From contig NZ_CP064654.1 of assembly GCF_015529805.1 (NCBI RefSeq), positions 372,001 through 436,000 of the forward strand: 64,000 nucleotides of DNA, given 5' to 3'. This document shows positions 1 through 8,111 of the stretch, one piece after another; within the stretch, counting starts at the first letter, position 1, and each line of letters begins with the position of its first letter. Under the pieces are notes generated by a model. The model was given only the letters and a program-made list of their open reading frames with translations. It did no database searches and was not told where the DNA came from. This DNA is from Qipengyuania soli (GTDB lineage Bacteria > Pseudomonadota > Alphaproteobacteria > Sphingomonadales > Sphingomonadaceae). A program made the translations under genes and the position numbers.

Positions 1-851
1 GTCTGACCAGCAGCGACCTGGGCAGTGGTGCGCGCCGAAAGCGAGCAAGCCGAGTAGTCGCGCGACGACTGGTTGACAGCCTTGATCTTGCGGTAACCGA
101 CATAGGCAGTGGCGTGGCCACGACCGTCATCGAAGCTCGTGCCGAAAGCCAGCGTGGCATCGAAGGTGCCGCCGTTGGTCGACATGCCCTTCGGATAGCC
201 GAAGCCGCGTGCGTCCAGAGCGTTGGTGATGTCGTCACCGGCACGGTTGTTGTGCTGGTAGACCGAGTACTGCGTGTCGAGCTTGAAGCCTTCGAAATCG
301 GTATCCATCACGAAGTTGACGACGCCCGAAACGGCGTCGGCACCGTACACCGACGAAGCACCACCGGTCAGCACGTCGACGCGTTCGATCAGGGCAGCCG
401 GGATCACGTTGATGTCGGCAGCCGAAGTGCCCGGGTCACCCGGGACGAGGCGGCGGCCGTTGACGAGAACCAGGTTACGCTCCGAGCCGAGACCGCGAAG
501 GTTCAGCGTGGCAGTACCCGATGCGCCGTTCGAGATGTTGGCGCCCTGTCCGGCGAACACCTGCGGCAGCGAGTTGATGAGGTCTTCGACGCGGGTGGTA
601 CCGGTCTGGGCGAACTCTTCGGAACCGACGACGGTAACCGGAGTGGCCGATTCGAGGTTCGGCTGCTTGATGCGCGAACCGGTAACCAGGATGGCATTGG
701 CAGAAGTGCCAAGCTCGTCCCCGTCGACGCTTTCGGCCGGCTGGATGCCGGCGTCGTCGTCTGCGTCCTGTGCAAACGCCGGGGCGCTCGCCAGGGCAAG
801 GCTAAGTGCAAGCGGAGCCGCACTCACCTTGAAAATGGTGGAATTCTTCAT
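1..851 (-). CDS. TonB-dependent receptor, N-terminal part (cut by window edge)
   Basis: Outer-membrane receptor for energised uptake of a substrate that cannot be read from this fragment. The first 28 residues are a Sec signal peptide (basic start, Ala/Leu core, ending APAFA-Q). A TonB-box-like stretch and a plug domain follow at about residues 45-170, with typical plug phrases such as ITVTGSRI-like AILVTGSRI, NLRGLGSERNLVLVNGRR and GASSVYGADAVSGVVNF. The barrel starts after that, and the C-terminal two thirds lie outside the window. ATG at 851 is chosen because the signal peptide begins there. It is divergent from the thiolase operon, sharing a 382-bp intergenic region. The NGRR and YGADA wording fits the large sphingomonad receptor group often linked to organic substrates; this is family knowledge, not proof. 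Confidence 0.93.
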   Translation of the reverse strand, partial: MKNSTIFKVSAAPLALSLALASAPAFAQDADDDAGIQPAESVDGDELGTSANAILVTGSRIKQPNLESATPVTVVGSEEFAQTGTTRVEDLINSLPQVFAGQGANISNGASGTATLNLRGLGSERNLVLVNGRRLVPGDPGTSAADINVIPAALIERVDVLTGGASSVYGADAVSGVVNFVMDTDFEGFKLDTQYSVYQHNNRAGDDITNALDARGFGYPKGMSTNGGTFDATLAFGTSFDDGRGHATAYVGYRKIKAVNQSSRDYSACSLSARTTAQVAAGQ

Positions 852-1233
852 GAGATATCAATCCCCTATAAAGACCCGCGGGGCGGGTTCTCTCATCTTA
901 TTCAAGCCAAGGAGACGCGCGCACGCGCACGCCTACTCAAGCTGTAGGCCACGATGGAGGCTCGGGAGGGCTCTCCGCAATGCCAAAGTGATTGCAATTG
1001 TTAATTGCGGCACGCCATGTGTCTTGCTTGCAACATGGCCGCGGCCCACGGAATTCCGTCATTTTTGTCACCTTAACCATGTCAAACCCCTGTCCCGGTC
1101 GGAAAAATGCAACAACGGCCGCAGCTGCCGGCAGCCTGGCGGCGCTTGAGCGTATCCAGTGCAAGGTCCGCTTGACCTTAACGTCAACGTCAAATACGCC
1201 AGTGGCAAATCGAAACCTGTGAGGAGAGCCCCC
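852..1233. promoter_or_regulatory. Divergent intergenic region between TonB receptor and thiolase
   Basis: This 382-bp stretch has no convincing gene. It holds several dyads. ACCCGC (874-879) pairs with GCGGGT (883-888), which would be a 6-bp hairpin in the receptor's 5' leader. GCAATT (994-999) pairs with AATTGC (1003-1008). GCCATGT (1014-1020) pairs with ACATGGC (1033-1039). A TTAACCAT octamer lies at 1073-1080 and a LiuR-like dyad at 1172-1187. No clear -35/-10 pair could be chosen for either direction. Confidence 0.5.
1172..1187. promoter_or_regulatory. Possible MerR-family (LiuR-like) operator
   Basis: TTGACCTTAACGTCAA is a near-perfect 16-bp palindrome with a single non-pairing position per arm, 46 bp before the thiolase start. 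A partial third half-site (CGTCAA) follows at 1188-1193. LiuR-type MerR regulators of branched-chain amino acid and fatty acid catabolism use dyads of the TT[G/T]ACGT-N-ACGT[C/A]AA kind, and the downstream genes are of that type. The regulator assignment is inference; no merR gene is in the window. Confidence 0.45.
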
Positions 1234-2406
1234 ATGCCCAACGCCTATATCGTCGAAGCCGTTCGTACGGCCGGGGGGCGCCGCGGCGGCCGCCTTGCCG
1301 GTGTCCATCCTGTGGACCTCGCCGCCAAGTCGCTCGACGCTGTCATGGAGCGCAGCGGGCTTGAAGCCAAGGCCGTCGACGACGTGGTGATGGGCTGCGT
1401 CAGCCAAGGCGGCGAGCAGGCCATGCAGGTCGGACGCAATGCGGTTCTCGCCTCCAAGCACCTCGGCGAGGGCGTGCCTGCTGTCACCATCGATCGCCAG
1501 TGCGGTTCCAGCCAGCAGGCGATCCAGTTCGCAGCGCAGGCAGTCATGTCGGGCACGCAGGACGTGGTCATCGCCGCCGGTGTCGAGAGCATGAGCCGCG
1601 TGCCGATGGGCTCGACCGCCATGTTCCACATGAAAGAGGGGCTGGGTAACTACAAGTCGCCCGGCCTCGAGGAGAAATACCCCGGCATCCAGTGGTCGCA
1701 GTTCATGGGTGCCGAGATGATCGTCAAGAAGCACGGCTTCACCAAGGACGACCTCGACCGCTTCGCGCTGTCGAGCCACCTCAAGGCGATCGAGGCAACC
1801 AAGTCGGGCGCCTTTACCGATGAAATCGTGCCGGTGCAGATCGAGACGCCGGAAGGCACCGAGATGCACACGGTCGATGAAGGCATCCGCTTCGATGCCA
1901 CTCTCGAGAGCATCTCGAGCGTGAAGCTGCTCAATCCCGAGGGCACCATCACTGCCGCAACCAGCAGCCAGATCTGCGATGGTTCGAGCGCCGTGCTGGT
2001 CGTCAGCGAGAAGGCGCTGAAGGAATACGGCCTCACTCCGCTGGCGCGAATCCACAACCTCACTGTCACCGCCGGTGACCCCGTCATCATGCTGGAAGAG
2101 CCGCTGTTCGCCACCGATCGCGCGCTGCAGCGTGCGGGCATGAACATCTCGGACATCGACCTTTACGAGGTCAACGAGGCCTTCGCCCCGGTGCCGCTCG
2201 CCTGGCTCAAGCACACGGGCGCAGACCCGGACAAGCTCAACGTCAACGGCGGCGCGATCGCGCTGGGCCACCCGCTCGGCGCGAGCGGCACCAAGCTCAT
2301 GGCAACGCTCGTCCACGCGCTCCGCGCACGCGGCAAGAAATATGGCCTGCAGACGATGTGCGAAGGCGGCGGCGTCGCCAATGTCACCATCATCGAGGCA
2401 ATGTAA
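1234..2406 (+). CDS. Thiolase family acetyl-CoA C-acyltransferase
   Basis: Cleaves 3-ketoacyl-CoA with CoA to acetyl-CoA and a shortened acyl-CoA, or runs in reverse. It has 390 residues, the normal thiolase length. The nucleophile is Cys90 in DRQCGSSQQA. The C-terminal catalytic motifs NGGAIALGHPLGASG and CEGGGVAN are intact. ATG 1234 follows the Shine-Dalgarno GAGGAG at 1221-1226; an upstream in-frame extension lacks homology-like character. The SDR follows after 29 bp, and enoyl-CoA hydratase and MarR genes come next, so the set looks like a catabolic CoA-ester pathway. Chain-length or branched-chain specificity cannot be read from the sequence. Confidence 0.95.
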   Translation: MPNAYIVEAVRTAGGRRGGRLAGVHPVDLAAKSLDAVMERSGLEAKAVDDVVMGCVSQGGEQAMQVGRNAVLASKHLGEGVPAVTIDRQCGSSQQAIQFAAQAVMSGTQDVVIAAGVESMSRVPMGSTAMFHMKEGLGNYKSPGLEEKYPGIQWSQFMGAEMIVKKHGFTKDDLDRFALSSHLKAIEATKSGAFTDEIVPVQIETPEGTEMHTVDEGIRFDATLESISSVKLLNPEGTITAATSSQICDGSSAVLVVSEKALKEYGLTPLARIHNLTVTAGDPVIMLEEPLFATDRALQRAGMNISDIDLYEVNEAFAPVPLAWLKHTGADPDKLNVNGGAIALGHPLGASGTKLMATLVHALRARGKKYGLQTMCEGGGVANVTIIEAM

Positions 2407-2435
2407 GAACCCCCAAATCCTGAGAGGATAATTCC

Positions 2436-3221
2436 ATGGAAGTCAGTGCAAACACTCCCGCCGTCGTCACCGGCGGCGCCTCCGGCCTTGGCGCGGCAAC
2501 TGCCCGTGCCCTTGCCGCCAAGGGTGCCAAGGTCGCCATCTTCGACATGAACGAAGAGAAGGGCGAGGCGCTCGCAGCCGAACTCGGAGGAGTCTTCTGC
2601 AAGGTAAATGTGACCAGCGACGAGGAAGTCGATGCAGCCTTCGCCAAGGCCCGCGCCGCCCACGGGCAGGAGCGTATCCTGGTGAACTGCGCGGGTATCG
2701 GCAACGCGATCAAAACTGCCAGCCGTTCGAAGGAAGACGGCTCGATCAAGCATTTCCCGATCAGCGCCTTCGATTTCGTGATCCAGGTGAACCTCATCGG
2801 CACCTTCCGCTGCATTGCCAAGTCGGCGGCAGGAATGCTGACGCTCGACCCGCTCGATGAGAACGGCGAGCGCGGTGCGATCGTCAATACCGCCTCGGTC
2901 GCGGGCGAGGACGGCCAGATCGGCCAGGCCGCGTACTCGGCATCGAAGGCGGGCGTCATCGGCATGACCCTGCCGATCGCGCGCGACCTGATGAACGAAG
3001 GCATTCGCGTGAACACGATTCTGCCGGGCATCTTCGACACCCCGCTGCTCGCCGCTGCGCCGCAGAACGTGCGCGACGCACTGGCCGCATCCGTGCCGTT
3101 CCCAAAGCGCCTCGGCATCCCGACCGAATACGCCAAGCTCGCCATGTGCATGATCGAGACCGGCTATTTCAACGGCGAGGACGTCCGCCTCGACGGGGCC
3201 ATCAGGATGGCGCCGCGCTAA
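2436..3221 (+). CDS. SDR, 3-hydroxyacyl-CoA dehydrogenase type II-like
   Basis: NAD-dependent short-chain dehydrogenase of 261 residues that closely resembles the HSD17B10/type II 3-hydroxyacyl-CoA dehydrogenase group, which oxidises 3-hydroxyacyl-CoA to 3-ketoacyl-CoA. Seen: the TGGASGLG nucleotide-binding motif near residue 12, NCAGI, the long insertion after NCAGIGNAIKT typical of the group, catalytic YSASK, and RVNTILPGIFDTPL. ATG 2436 follows GAGAGGA at an 8-bp spacing. It lies directly downstream of the thiolase, giving two consecutive beta-oxidation steps, and a strong terminator-like hairpin follows it. Confidence 0.93.
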   Translation: MEVSANTPAVVTGGASGLGAATARALAAKGAKVAIFDMNEEKGEALAAELGGVFCKVNVTSDEEVDAAFAKARAAHGQERILVNCAGIGNAIKTASRSKEDGSIKHFPISAFDFVIQVNLIGTFRCIAKSAAGMLTLDPLDENGERGAIVNTASVAGEDGQIGQAAYSASKAGVIGMTLPIARDLMNEGIRVNTILPGIFDTPLLAAAPQNVRDALAASVPFPKRLGIPTEYAKLAMCMIETGYFNGEDVRLDGAIRMAPR

Positions 3222-3237
3222 GCGAAACGATCAAGGG

Positions 3238-3268
3238 AAGGGCGGCCATCTGAGCCGCCCTTTTCGTT
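3238..3268 (+). terminator. Rho-independent terminator after thiolase-SDR
   Basis: A 9-bp stem, AAGGGCGGC (3238-3246) with GCCGCCCTT (3254-3262), has a 7-nt loop and runs into TTTTCGTTT. It lies between the SDR stop and the hydratase start 60 bp away, so it probably ends or attenuates transcription before the hydratase gene. Confidence 0.8.
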
Positions 3269-3280
3269 TGGGAGAGAGAC

Positions 3281-4153
3281 ATGACCGAATACAAGCAGAT
3301 CAAGCTCGATATCGCCGATGGCATTGCCACGCTAACGCTTCACCGGCCGGAGAAGATGAACGCGTTCACCCGCGTGATGATGGACGAAATGATCGATGCC
3401 ATGGACGTGACCGATGCCGACGACAGCGTGCGTGCGGTCATCGTCACCGGGGCTGGCGAGCGGGCTTTCTGCGCCGGTGCCGACCTGACCCCCGAGGGCG
3501 GCGGCCACGTCTTTTCCGACCCGAACCCGGTCGAAAGCCTTTCCGACGAGCGCGTGCGCGACGGTGGTGGGCGGCTAACCTTGCGGCTGTTCAATTCGAA
3601 GAAGCCGCTTATCGGCGCCTGCAACGGCGTTGCGGTGGGCGTCGGCATAACGATGCAGCTGCCTTTCGACATCCGCCTGGCTTCCGACAATGCCCGCTTC
3701 GGCTTCGTATTCGCGCGCCGGGGGATTACCCCCGAGGCTGCATCGAGCTGGTTCTTGCCCCGCCTCGTCGGCATGCAGACCGCGCTCGAATGGTGCATGA
3801 CGGGCAGGATCTTCGACGCGCAGGAAGCCAAGGAGCGCGGTCTCGTCCGCTCGGTCCATCCGCAGGGCGAACTCCTTGATGTCGCCCGCGGCATTGCCCG
3901 CGAGATTGCCGACAACACCTCGGCGGTTTCCGTAGCCATGACCCGCGCCATGCTCTGGCGCATCGGCGGTGGCGGGCATCCGATGGAAGGCCATCGGGTC
4001 GACAGTCGCGCGATCTACCGCCTCAGCCGCAGCAACGATGCAAAGGAAGGCATTGCCAGCTTCCTCGAAAAGCGTGCCCCGGCCTATCCCGACACGGTCA
4101 GCAAGAACATGCCCGACTTCTATCCCTGGTGGGACGAACCCGGCTACGAATGA
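3281..4153 (+). CDS. Crotonase/enoyl-CoA hydratase family protein
   Basis: Crotonase-fold protein of 290 residues, predicted to hydrate an enoyl-CoA or do a related CoA-ester reaction. The oxyanion-hole region is FCAGADL (residues 63-69) together with GVAVGVG (118-122). A conserved acidic residue is present at Glu152 in GITPEAASSW. The C-terminal 40 residues (PMEGHRVDSRAIY onward) match the longer subgroup of the family. ATG 3281 has GGGAGAGAG just upstream. The gene is separated from the SDR by a terminator but runs toward marR, so it may form its own unit with it. The exact substrate is unknown. Confidence 0.9.
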   Translation: MTEYKQIKLDIADGIATLTLHRPEKMNAFTRVMMDEMIDAMDVTDADDSVRAVIVTGAGERAFCAGADLTPEGGGHVFSDPNPVESLSDERVRDGGGRLTLRLFNSKKPLIGACNGVAVGVGITMQLPFDIRLASDNARFGFVFARRGITPEAASSWFLPRLVGMQTALEWCMTGRIFDAQEAKERGLVRSVHPQGELLDVARGIAREIADNTSAVSVAMTRAMLWRIGGGGHPMEGHRVDSRAIYRLSRSNDAKEGIASFLEKRAPAYPDTVSKNMPDFYPWWDEPGYE

Positions 4154-4165
4154 GGGCAGGGCAAT

Positions 4166-4196
4166 AGTTGCGCTTGTGACGGTTACAGGCGCAACT
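4166..4196. promoter_or_regulatory. 31-bp dyad before marR, likely MarR operator
   Basis: AGTTGCGC (4166-4173) and GCGCAACT (4189-4196) are perfect inverted repeats. The 15 bases between them continue the dyad with only two T-G or G-T mismatches, centred on 4181. It ends 38 bp before the marR start. As DNA it suits a dimeric winged-helix regulator. As RNA it would fold into a long hairpin but lacks a following T-run, so an operator is preferred over a terminator. Confidence 0.6.
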
Positions 4197-4234
4197 GACT
4201 TGCCAAGCGCGGCGCGATTCCTAAGGTTGGCGTC

Positions 4235-4705
4235 ATGTCGAAACGCCAGCCCGCCCAGCGCCTTGCCGATTTCCTGCCCTACCAGCTTTCGGTCGCGTCG
4301 AACGCAGTCTCGACCCGCATTGCCGAGCAGTATCGCAAGCGCTTTGCGCTCAAGACGACCGAATGGCGGATCATGGCGGTTCTGGGCGATGCCGGCGCGT
4401 TGACCCAGCGCGAGATGTCGCAGCTGACCCTGATGGACAAGGTGCCGGTCAACCGCGCATGCAAGCGTCTGGAAGATCGCGGCCTGATCCAGCGATCGCC
4501 GAACGCCTCGGACGGACGCTCGCACCTCCTCGAACTGACGACCGAGGGCAGGGCAGTGCACGCGGGCATCATGCCGCTGGCGGTCAAGATCGAGGAAGAG
4601 CTCTTCGCCGTCCTGTCACCCGCCGAACAGGCGAGCCTGCGCGACATGCTTGTCCGCGTACGCGAAAAAGCGGGCGACTTCGATGCGGAAAGCCTGGCCG
4701 ACTAG
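4235..4705 (+). CDS. MarR family transcriptional regulator
   Basis: Winged-helix regulator of 156 residues, the normal MarR size. The wHTH spans about residues 30-100 (TEWRIMAVLGDAGALTQREM, recognition-helix region, then wing phrase SPNASDGRSHLLELT). A dimerising C-terminal helix pair follows. MarR proteins usually repress neighbouring genes and release DNA on ligand binding; a CoA thioester or acid from the pathway encoded upstream is a plausible ligand, but that is inference. A 31-bp dyad upstream is the likely autoregulatory site. Convergent with tadC. Confidence 0.92.
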   Translation: MSKRQPAQRLADFLPYQLSVASNAVSTRIAEQYRKRFALKTTEWRIMAVLGDAGALTQREMSQLTLMDKVPVNRACKRLEDRGLIQRSPNASDGRSHLLELTTEGRAVHAGIMPLAVKIEEELFAVLSPAEQASLRDMLVRVREKAGDFDAESLAD

Positions 4706-4738
4706 GTCGACCAGGCTCTCTCGCTTCCCGTCTTTTTC
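4692..4738 (+). terminator. Possible terminator at marR 3' end
   Basis: GCCTGG (4692-4697) pairs with CCAGGC (4711-4716), with an inner CGAC/GTCG pair. The hairpin spans the marR stop codon and is followed after about 14 bases by a T-rich run (TCTTTTTCTC). The delay before the T-run makes it a weak candidate. Confidence 0.4.
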
Positions 4739-4752
4739 TCAGGGTTATTCGG

Positions 4753-5751
4753 TTATCCGATGCCGCCACTGAAGGCGTCGGCGATCGAACAGGCCGCCGG
4801 GCCGAGAATGACGATGAACAGCACCGGCAGGATGAACATGATCAGCGGCACGGTCATGATCGCGGGCAGGCGTGCGGCCTTCTCCTCGGCGCGCATCATA
4901 CGCTCGTTACGGAACTCTGCCGAGAGCACGCGGAGAGCAGATGCAAGCGGAGTACCATAGCGTTCGGTCTGGATCATGGTCGTGACCACGCCCTTCACCG
5001 CTTCGAGATTCACGCGATAGGCGAGGTTGTCGAAGGCTTTCTTACGTTCGTTGAGGAACGACAGCTCGATCGCGGTCAGGGCGAATTCGTCGCCCAGTTC
5101 CGGATAGGCGCGGCCGAGTTCCTTGGCGACGCGGTTGAAGGCAGCGTCTACGGTCAGGCCAGCCTCGGCGCAGATGACCAGGAGGTCGAGCGCGTCGGGA
5201 AGGCCCTTGCGGATTGCGTCGGACCGCTTCTTGGCGATGTTCGACAGGTAGATTTCCGGCCCCTTGTACCCTGCGAACAGGGCAGCAGCGAGAGCCATGA
5301 CGCGCTTCATCTGCCAGTCGGGATAGATCTCGACGAGGTAGAGCAGGACGAATGCGGTACCGCCGAGCACGATCGGCAGGATCATGCGCAGACCGATGAT
5401 GAGGACCGCCAGTTCCTTGTTGCGGATGCCCGCCCAGGCAAGCTTCTGCTGGACTATGTCGACCTGGCTCTGCTGCAACACTTTCATGTTGCCCAGGGTG
5501 TCCTTGATTTTTTCCGTCGTGTCGGTCTTGCGGACGAGGCTCTGGCGCTTCTTCGCGCTCGAAGTCACGAGGCCCGACTTGAGCTCTTCGCGACGACCTT
5601 CGAGCGCTTTCACACGCTTTGCCATCGGGTCCTTGATGGTGACGGCCGAATAGATCGCGACGAGCACCGCGACGGCGGCGATCCCTGCCAGGATCGAGCC
5701 GACGAGGATGACGTCGAAGCCGAGAAGCTTGGGGCCGGTGGAGGGGTCCAT
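4753..5751 (-). CDS. tadC: TadC, inner-membrane platform protein of Tad pilus
   Basis: Type II secretion F-domain protein of 332 residues, the second platform subunit of the tight-adherence (Flp) pilus. It has an N-terminal membrane segment (VILVGSILAGIAAVAVLVAIY), two more hydrophobic segments near the middle, the conserved PDALDLLVICAEAGL region of T2SF proteins, and C-terminal membrane segments. ATG 5751 (MDPSTGPK) is preferred over an upstream in-frame start because it has GGAAGAG ahead of it and would not overlap tadB. It is the last gene of the minus-strand cpa/tad operon, 19 bp after tadB. Confidence 0.93.
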   Translation of the reverse strand: MDPSTGPKLLGFDVILVGSILAGIAAVAVLVAIYSAVTIKDPMAKRVKALEGRREELKSGLVTSSAKKRQSLVRKTDTTEKIKDTLGNMKVLQQSQVDIVQQKLAWAGIRNKELAVLIIGLRMILPIVLGGTAFVLLYLVEIYPDWQMKRVMALAAALFAGYKGPEIYLSNIAKKRSDAIRKGLPDALDLLVICAEAGLTVDAAFNRVAKELGRAYPELGDEFALTAIELSFLNERKKAFDNLAYRVNLEAVKGVVTTMIQTERYGTPLASALRVLSAEFRNERMMRAEEKAARLPAIMTVPLIMFILPVLFIVILGPAACSIADAFSGGIG

Positions 5752-5770
5752 GGGTCTTTCTCTTCCCTGC

Positions 5771-6742
5771 TCAGATTTCGAAACTGACCATCTTGGCCAT
5801 GATGAAGCCGCCGATCGACATCCAGACGAGCCCGCCAAGGCCGGTCACGATGAGGCGATCGTCTTCGAAGAACCCGCCAATGTAGGTGGGATTGATCCAC
5901 CAGATCAGCGTGAAGACGATGAAAGGCAGCGAGCCGACGATATAGGCCGAGGCCTTGGATTCCGAGCTCATGGCACGGATCTTGAGCTTCATCTGGGCGC
6001 GCTTGCGCAGCACGTCGGCGAGGTTCGACAGCGTCTCGGCGAGGTTACCGCCGGTTTCGCGCTGGATCGCGAGCGTGATGCAGAAGAAGTTGAATTCCGG
6101 GATACCCAGGCGGTCGGCGGTGTCCTGGAGCGAATCCTCCATGGTCTTGCCGATCTTGATGCGCTCGACGATGCCCTTGAACTCCTGGCCCACGGGTCCG
6201 GGAAGTTCCTGCGCCACGACCGAAAGCGTCTCGGTAACCGGCAGACCCGAACGAAGGCCGCGAACGAGTAGTTCGATGGCATCGGGGAATTTGGTGTTGA
6301 ACTGCGCCGTGCGCTTCTTGATCTGCCGGTTCACGATGAAGTGCGGCAGGCCGGCGCCGGCAAGTGTGCCGAGGCCGAGCGAAAGGGCGAAGGAACCCGA
6401 CCGGAGGAAGAGCAGAATGGCCACGCCGAGGCCGATGCCGACAGACGTGTAGGCATACTGGCTCAGCGTCCAGTTCTTCCCCGTACGGTCAAGCCGAACG
6501 GCAAGTGCATCCACGCGCGAGCCCGAGCCGGCAACCTTGTAGCGCTTGGGTTTGCGCGCTGCGATTGCCTTCTTCAGCTGGGATTCGACCTTGGCATCAG
6601 TGCTTTCGGAGTGGCGGTAGCGCAACTGCTGCAGGCGGCGTTGGCCGGCCTTGCCCGCGTCGGGACCGGCCACCAGGGTGTAGCCGATCGCGAGCAGCGC
6701 GAGAACGCCCACCGCCAGCAGTACTACCTGAATGATGTCCAT
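5771..6742 (-). CDS. tadB: TadB, inner-membrane platform protein of Tad pilus
   Basis: Type II secretion F-domain protein of 323 residues that pairs with TadC under the assembly ATPase. It has an N-terminal membrane helix (VVLLAVGVLALLAIGYTLVAG), a cytosolic linker rich in Lys/Arg, two central hydrophobic segments, the T2SF signature around PDAIELLVRGLRSGLPV and ETGGNLAETLSNLADVLR, and a C-terminal helix pair. ATG 6742 has GGAG at a good distance; a GTG six bases upstream is too close to that site. It is separated from cpaE by 72 bp containing a strong hairpin, where a cpaF/tadA gene would normally lie. Confidence 0.93.
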   Translation of the reverse strand: MDIIQVVLLAVGVLALLAIGYTLVAGPDAGKAGQRRLQQLRYRHSESTDAKVESQLKKAIAARKPKRYKVAGSGSRVDALAVRLDRTGKNWTLSQYAYTSVGIGLGVAILLFLRSGSFALSLGLGTLAGAGLPHFIVNRQIKKRTAQFNTKFPDAIELLVRGLRSGLPVTETLSVVAQELPGPVGQEFKGIVERIKIGKTMEDSLQDTADRLGIPEFNFFCITLAIQRETGGNLAETLSNLADVLRKRAQMKLKIRAMSSESKASAYIVGSLPFIVFTLIWWINPTYIGGFFEDDRLIVTGLGGLVWMSIGGFIMAKMVSFEI

Positions 6743-6772
6743 GCCCACACTCCGTAAGTCGAATTCAGTGGT

Positions 6773-6805
6773 CCGGCGGGCGCCCCATCAGGAAGCGCCC
6801 GCCGG
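6773..6805 (-). repeat. Strong 11-bp stem hairpin between cpaE and tadB
   Basis: CCGGCGGGCGC (6773-6783) and GCGCCCGCCGG (6795-6805) form a perfect 11-bp stem with an 11-nt loop, just after the cpaE stop and before tadB. Neither strand has a T-run after it, so it is not a classic terminator. It could act as an mRNA stabiliser or processing site, or as an attenuator separating expression of platform proteins from upstream genes. Confidence 0.75.
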
Positions 6806-6814
6806 TTAGTCGGT

Positions 6815-8107
6815 TTATTCCGCGGCTTCGGCGAAGACCGCCTTGTCCTTCTTCTTCGGCATCAGGCCCTTGAGGTCGATGCCGCCGAGGAGCGACTTTT
6901 TCGCAGCAGAGGCTTCGCCTTCTTCGGCTCCGTCACCGCCGATGCCGACGATGCGCGCAGCAAGCTGCTTCATCGCGGCAGCGGCCTTGGAGCCGCCGTT
7001 CGCCTCGACGAAGGTCTTGCCCAGCTTGGCGGCATTGGCTGCAGCCTTCTGGTCGAAGGGAATGACGATATCGATCTTGCGTTCGATCGAGGCTTCGAAA
7101 TCGGCCTTGCTGATTTCGGCGACGCCCGGCTGCACCTTGTTGGCGACGATGATCGGCACCGCATGCGGGGCGTTGGTCTTGAGCCAGGACAGGATGCGGA
7201 TCGAATCGCGTGCCGAGGCAAGCGACATTTCGGTCGTGAGCACTGCCACGTTCACCTCGTTGAGGAGGTGAGGGAAGTTGATCATCATGTTGCGCGGCAT
7301 GTCGACAACCGTCATCTCGAAAGCGTGACGGAATTCGTCCTGCAGCTGCATGAAGGCCGAACCATCGGTCATCAGCGGCTGGTTGATCGGCGCTTCTGCC
7401 GACAGGATCGCGAGGTTGTCGTTGGCGCGGATCATGGCGCGTTCGATGAACAGCCCGTCGATGCGGCTCGGATTGTCGATCGCGTCGGTCAGGCCGCGAC
7501 CCGGTTCGAGGTCGAGCGCCAGGGCGCCGGTCCCGAAGTGGACGTCGAGGTCGAGCAGGGCAGTCGACAGCTTGCGCTCGGTCGAAAAGTTCCACGCGAT
7601 TGAGGTCGCCAGCGTCGATGCGCCAACGCCACCGCGGGTGCCGATGATGGCGGTCGAGATATGGCGCTTGGCCATTTCCTCGTCGCTCAGGCGCGGAGCG
7701 GCAAAGACCGCCTGCGCATTGTTGAGCGAATCGCGCAGCATGCTCGCCGAGAGCGGCTTGAGCAGGTAGTCGTGAATGCCGCTGGCGAGCAGGTCGCGAT
7801 AGAGGCGCACGTCGTTAACCTGGCCGCAGGCGATCACAACCGTGCCGGGTTCGCAAACCTCGGCGAGGGCGTTGATGTCGTTCAGCGGATCGCCGCTTTC
7901 CGACAGGTCGACCATCAGGATGTTCGGGCTGGCCGAGACTGACAGCGACTGGACCGCATTACGCAGACCGCCCTTGTTGCACTTTTCCGGCTGCCAGCCG
8001 AGTTCGATCACCACCGGACGCAGGACATCGAGCGCGGCCTCGTCGCAGAGATACGCGGCGAATGCGTCACGATTGCCGGGCATGGATGTTTTCAACGAAG
8101 CGCTCAT
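6815..8107 (-). CDS. cpaE: CpaE/TadZ pilus-localising ATPase
   Basis: ParA/MinD-like ATPase of 430 residues that places the Tad pilus machine in the cell. Residues 1-140 form an atypical receiver-like domain (ILMVDLSESGDP, LLKPL). It is followed by the deviant Walker A GTRGGVGASTLA near residue 155, the switch region LLDLDVHFGTGAL, and VVDMPRNM. The C-terminus is Ala/Lys-rich. It lies between cpaD (4-bp gap) and tadB. In Caulobacter CpaE is polar and is needed for secretin placement; that role is transferred by homology. Confidence 0.92.
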   Translation of the reverse strand: MSASLKTSMPGNRDAFAAYLCDEAALDVLRPVVIELGWQPEKCNKGGLRNAVQSLSVSASPNILMVDLSESGDPLNDINALAEVCEPGTVVIACGQVNDVRLYRDLLASGIHDYLLKPLSASMLRDSLNNAQAVFAAPRLSDEEMAKRHISTAIIGTRGGVGASTLATSIAWNFSTERKLSTALLDLDVHFGTGALALDLEPGRGLTDAIDNPSRIDGLFIERAMIRANDNLAILSAEAPINQPLMTDGSAFMQLQDEFRHAFEMTVVDMPRNMMINFPHLLNEVNVAVLTTEMSLASARDSIRILSWLKTNAPHAVPIIVANKVQPGVAEISKADFEASIERKIDIVIPFDQKAAANAAKLGKTFVEANGGSKAAAAMKQLAARIVGIGGDGAEEGEASAAKKSLLGGIDLKGLMPKKKDKAVFAEAAE

Positions 8108-8111
8108 GACA

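Noticed and set aside
114-1149. Plus-strand frames over the receptor start
   Set aside because: They run antisense to the TonB receptor, whose signal peptide and plug motifs are unambiguous.
937-2316. 459-codon minus-strand frame over the thiolase gene
   Set aside because: It is a shadow of the thiolase, lacks a convincing start context and has a biased Arg/His/Ala composition.
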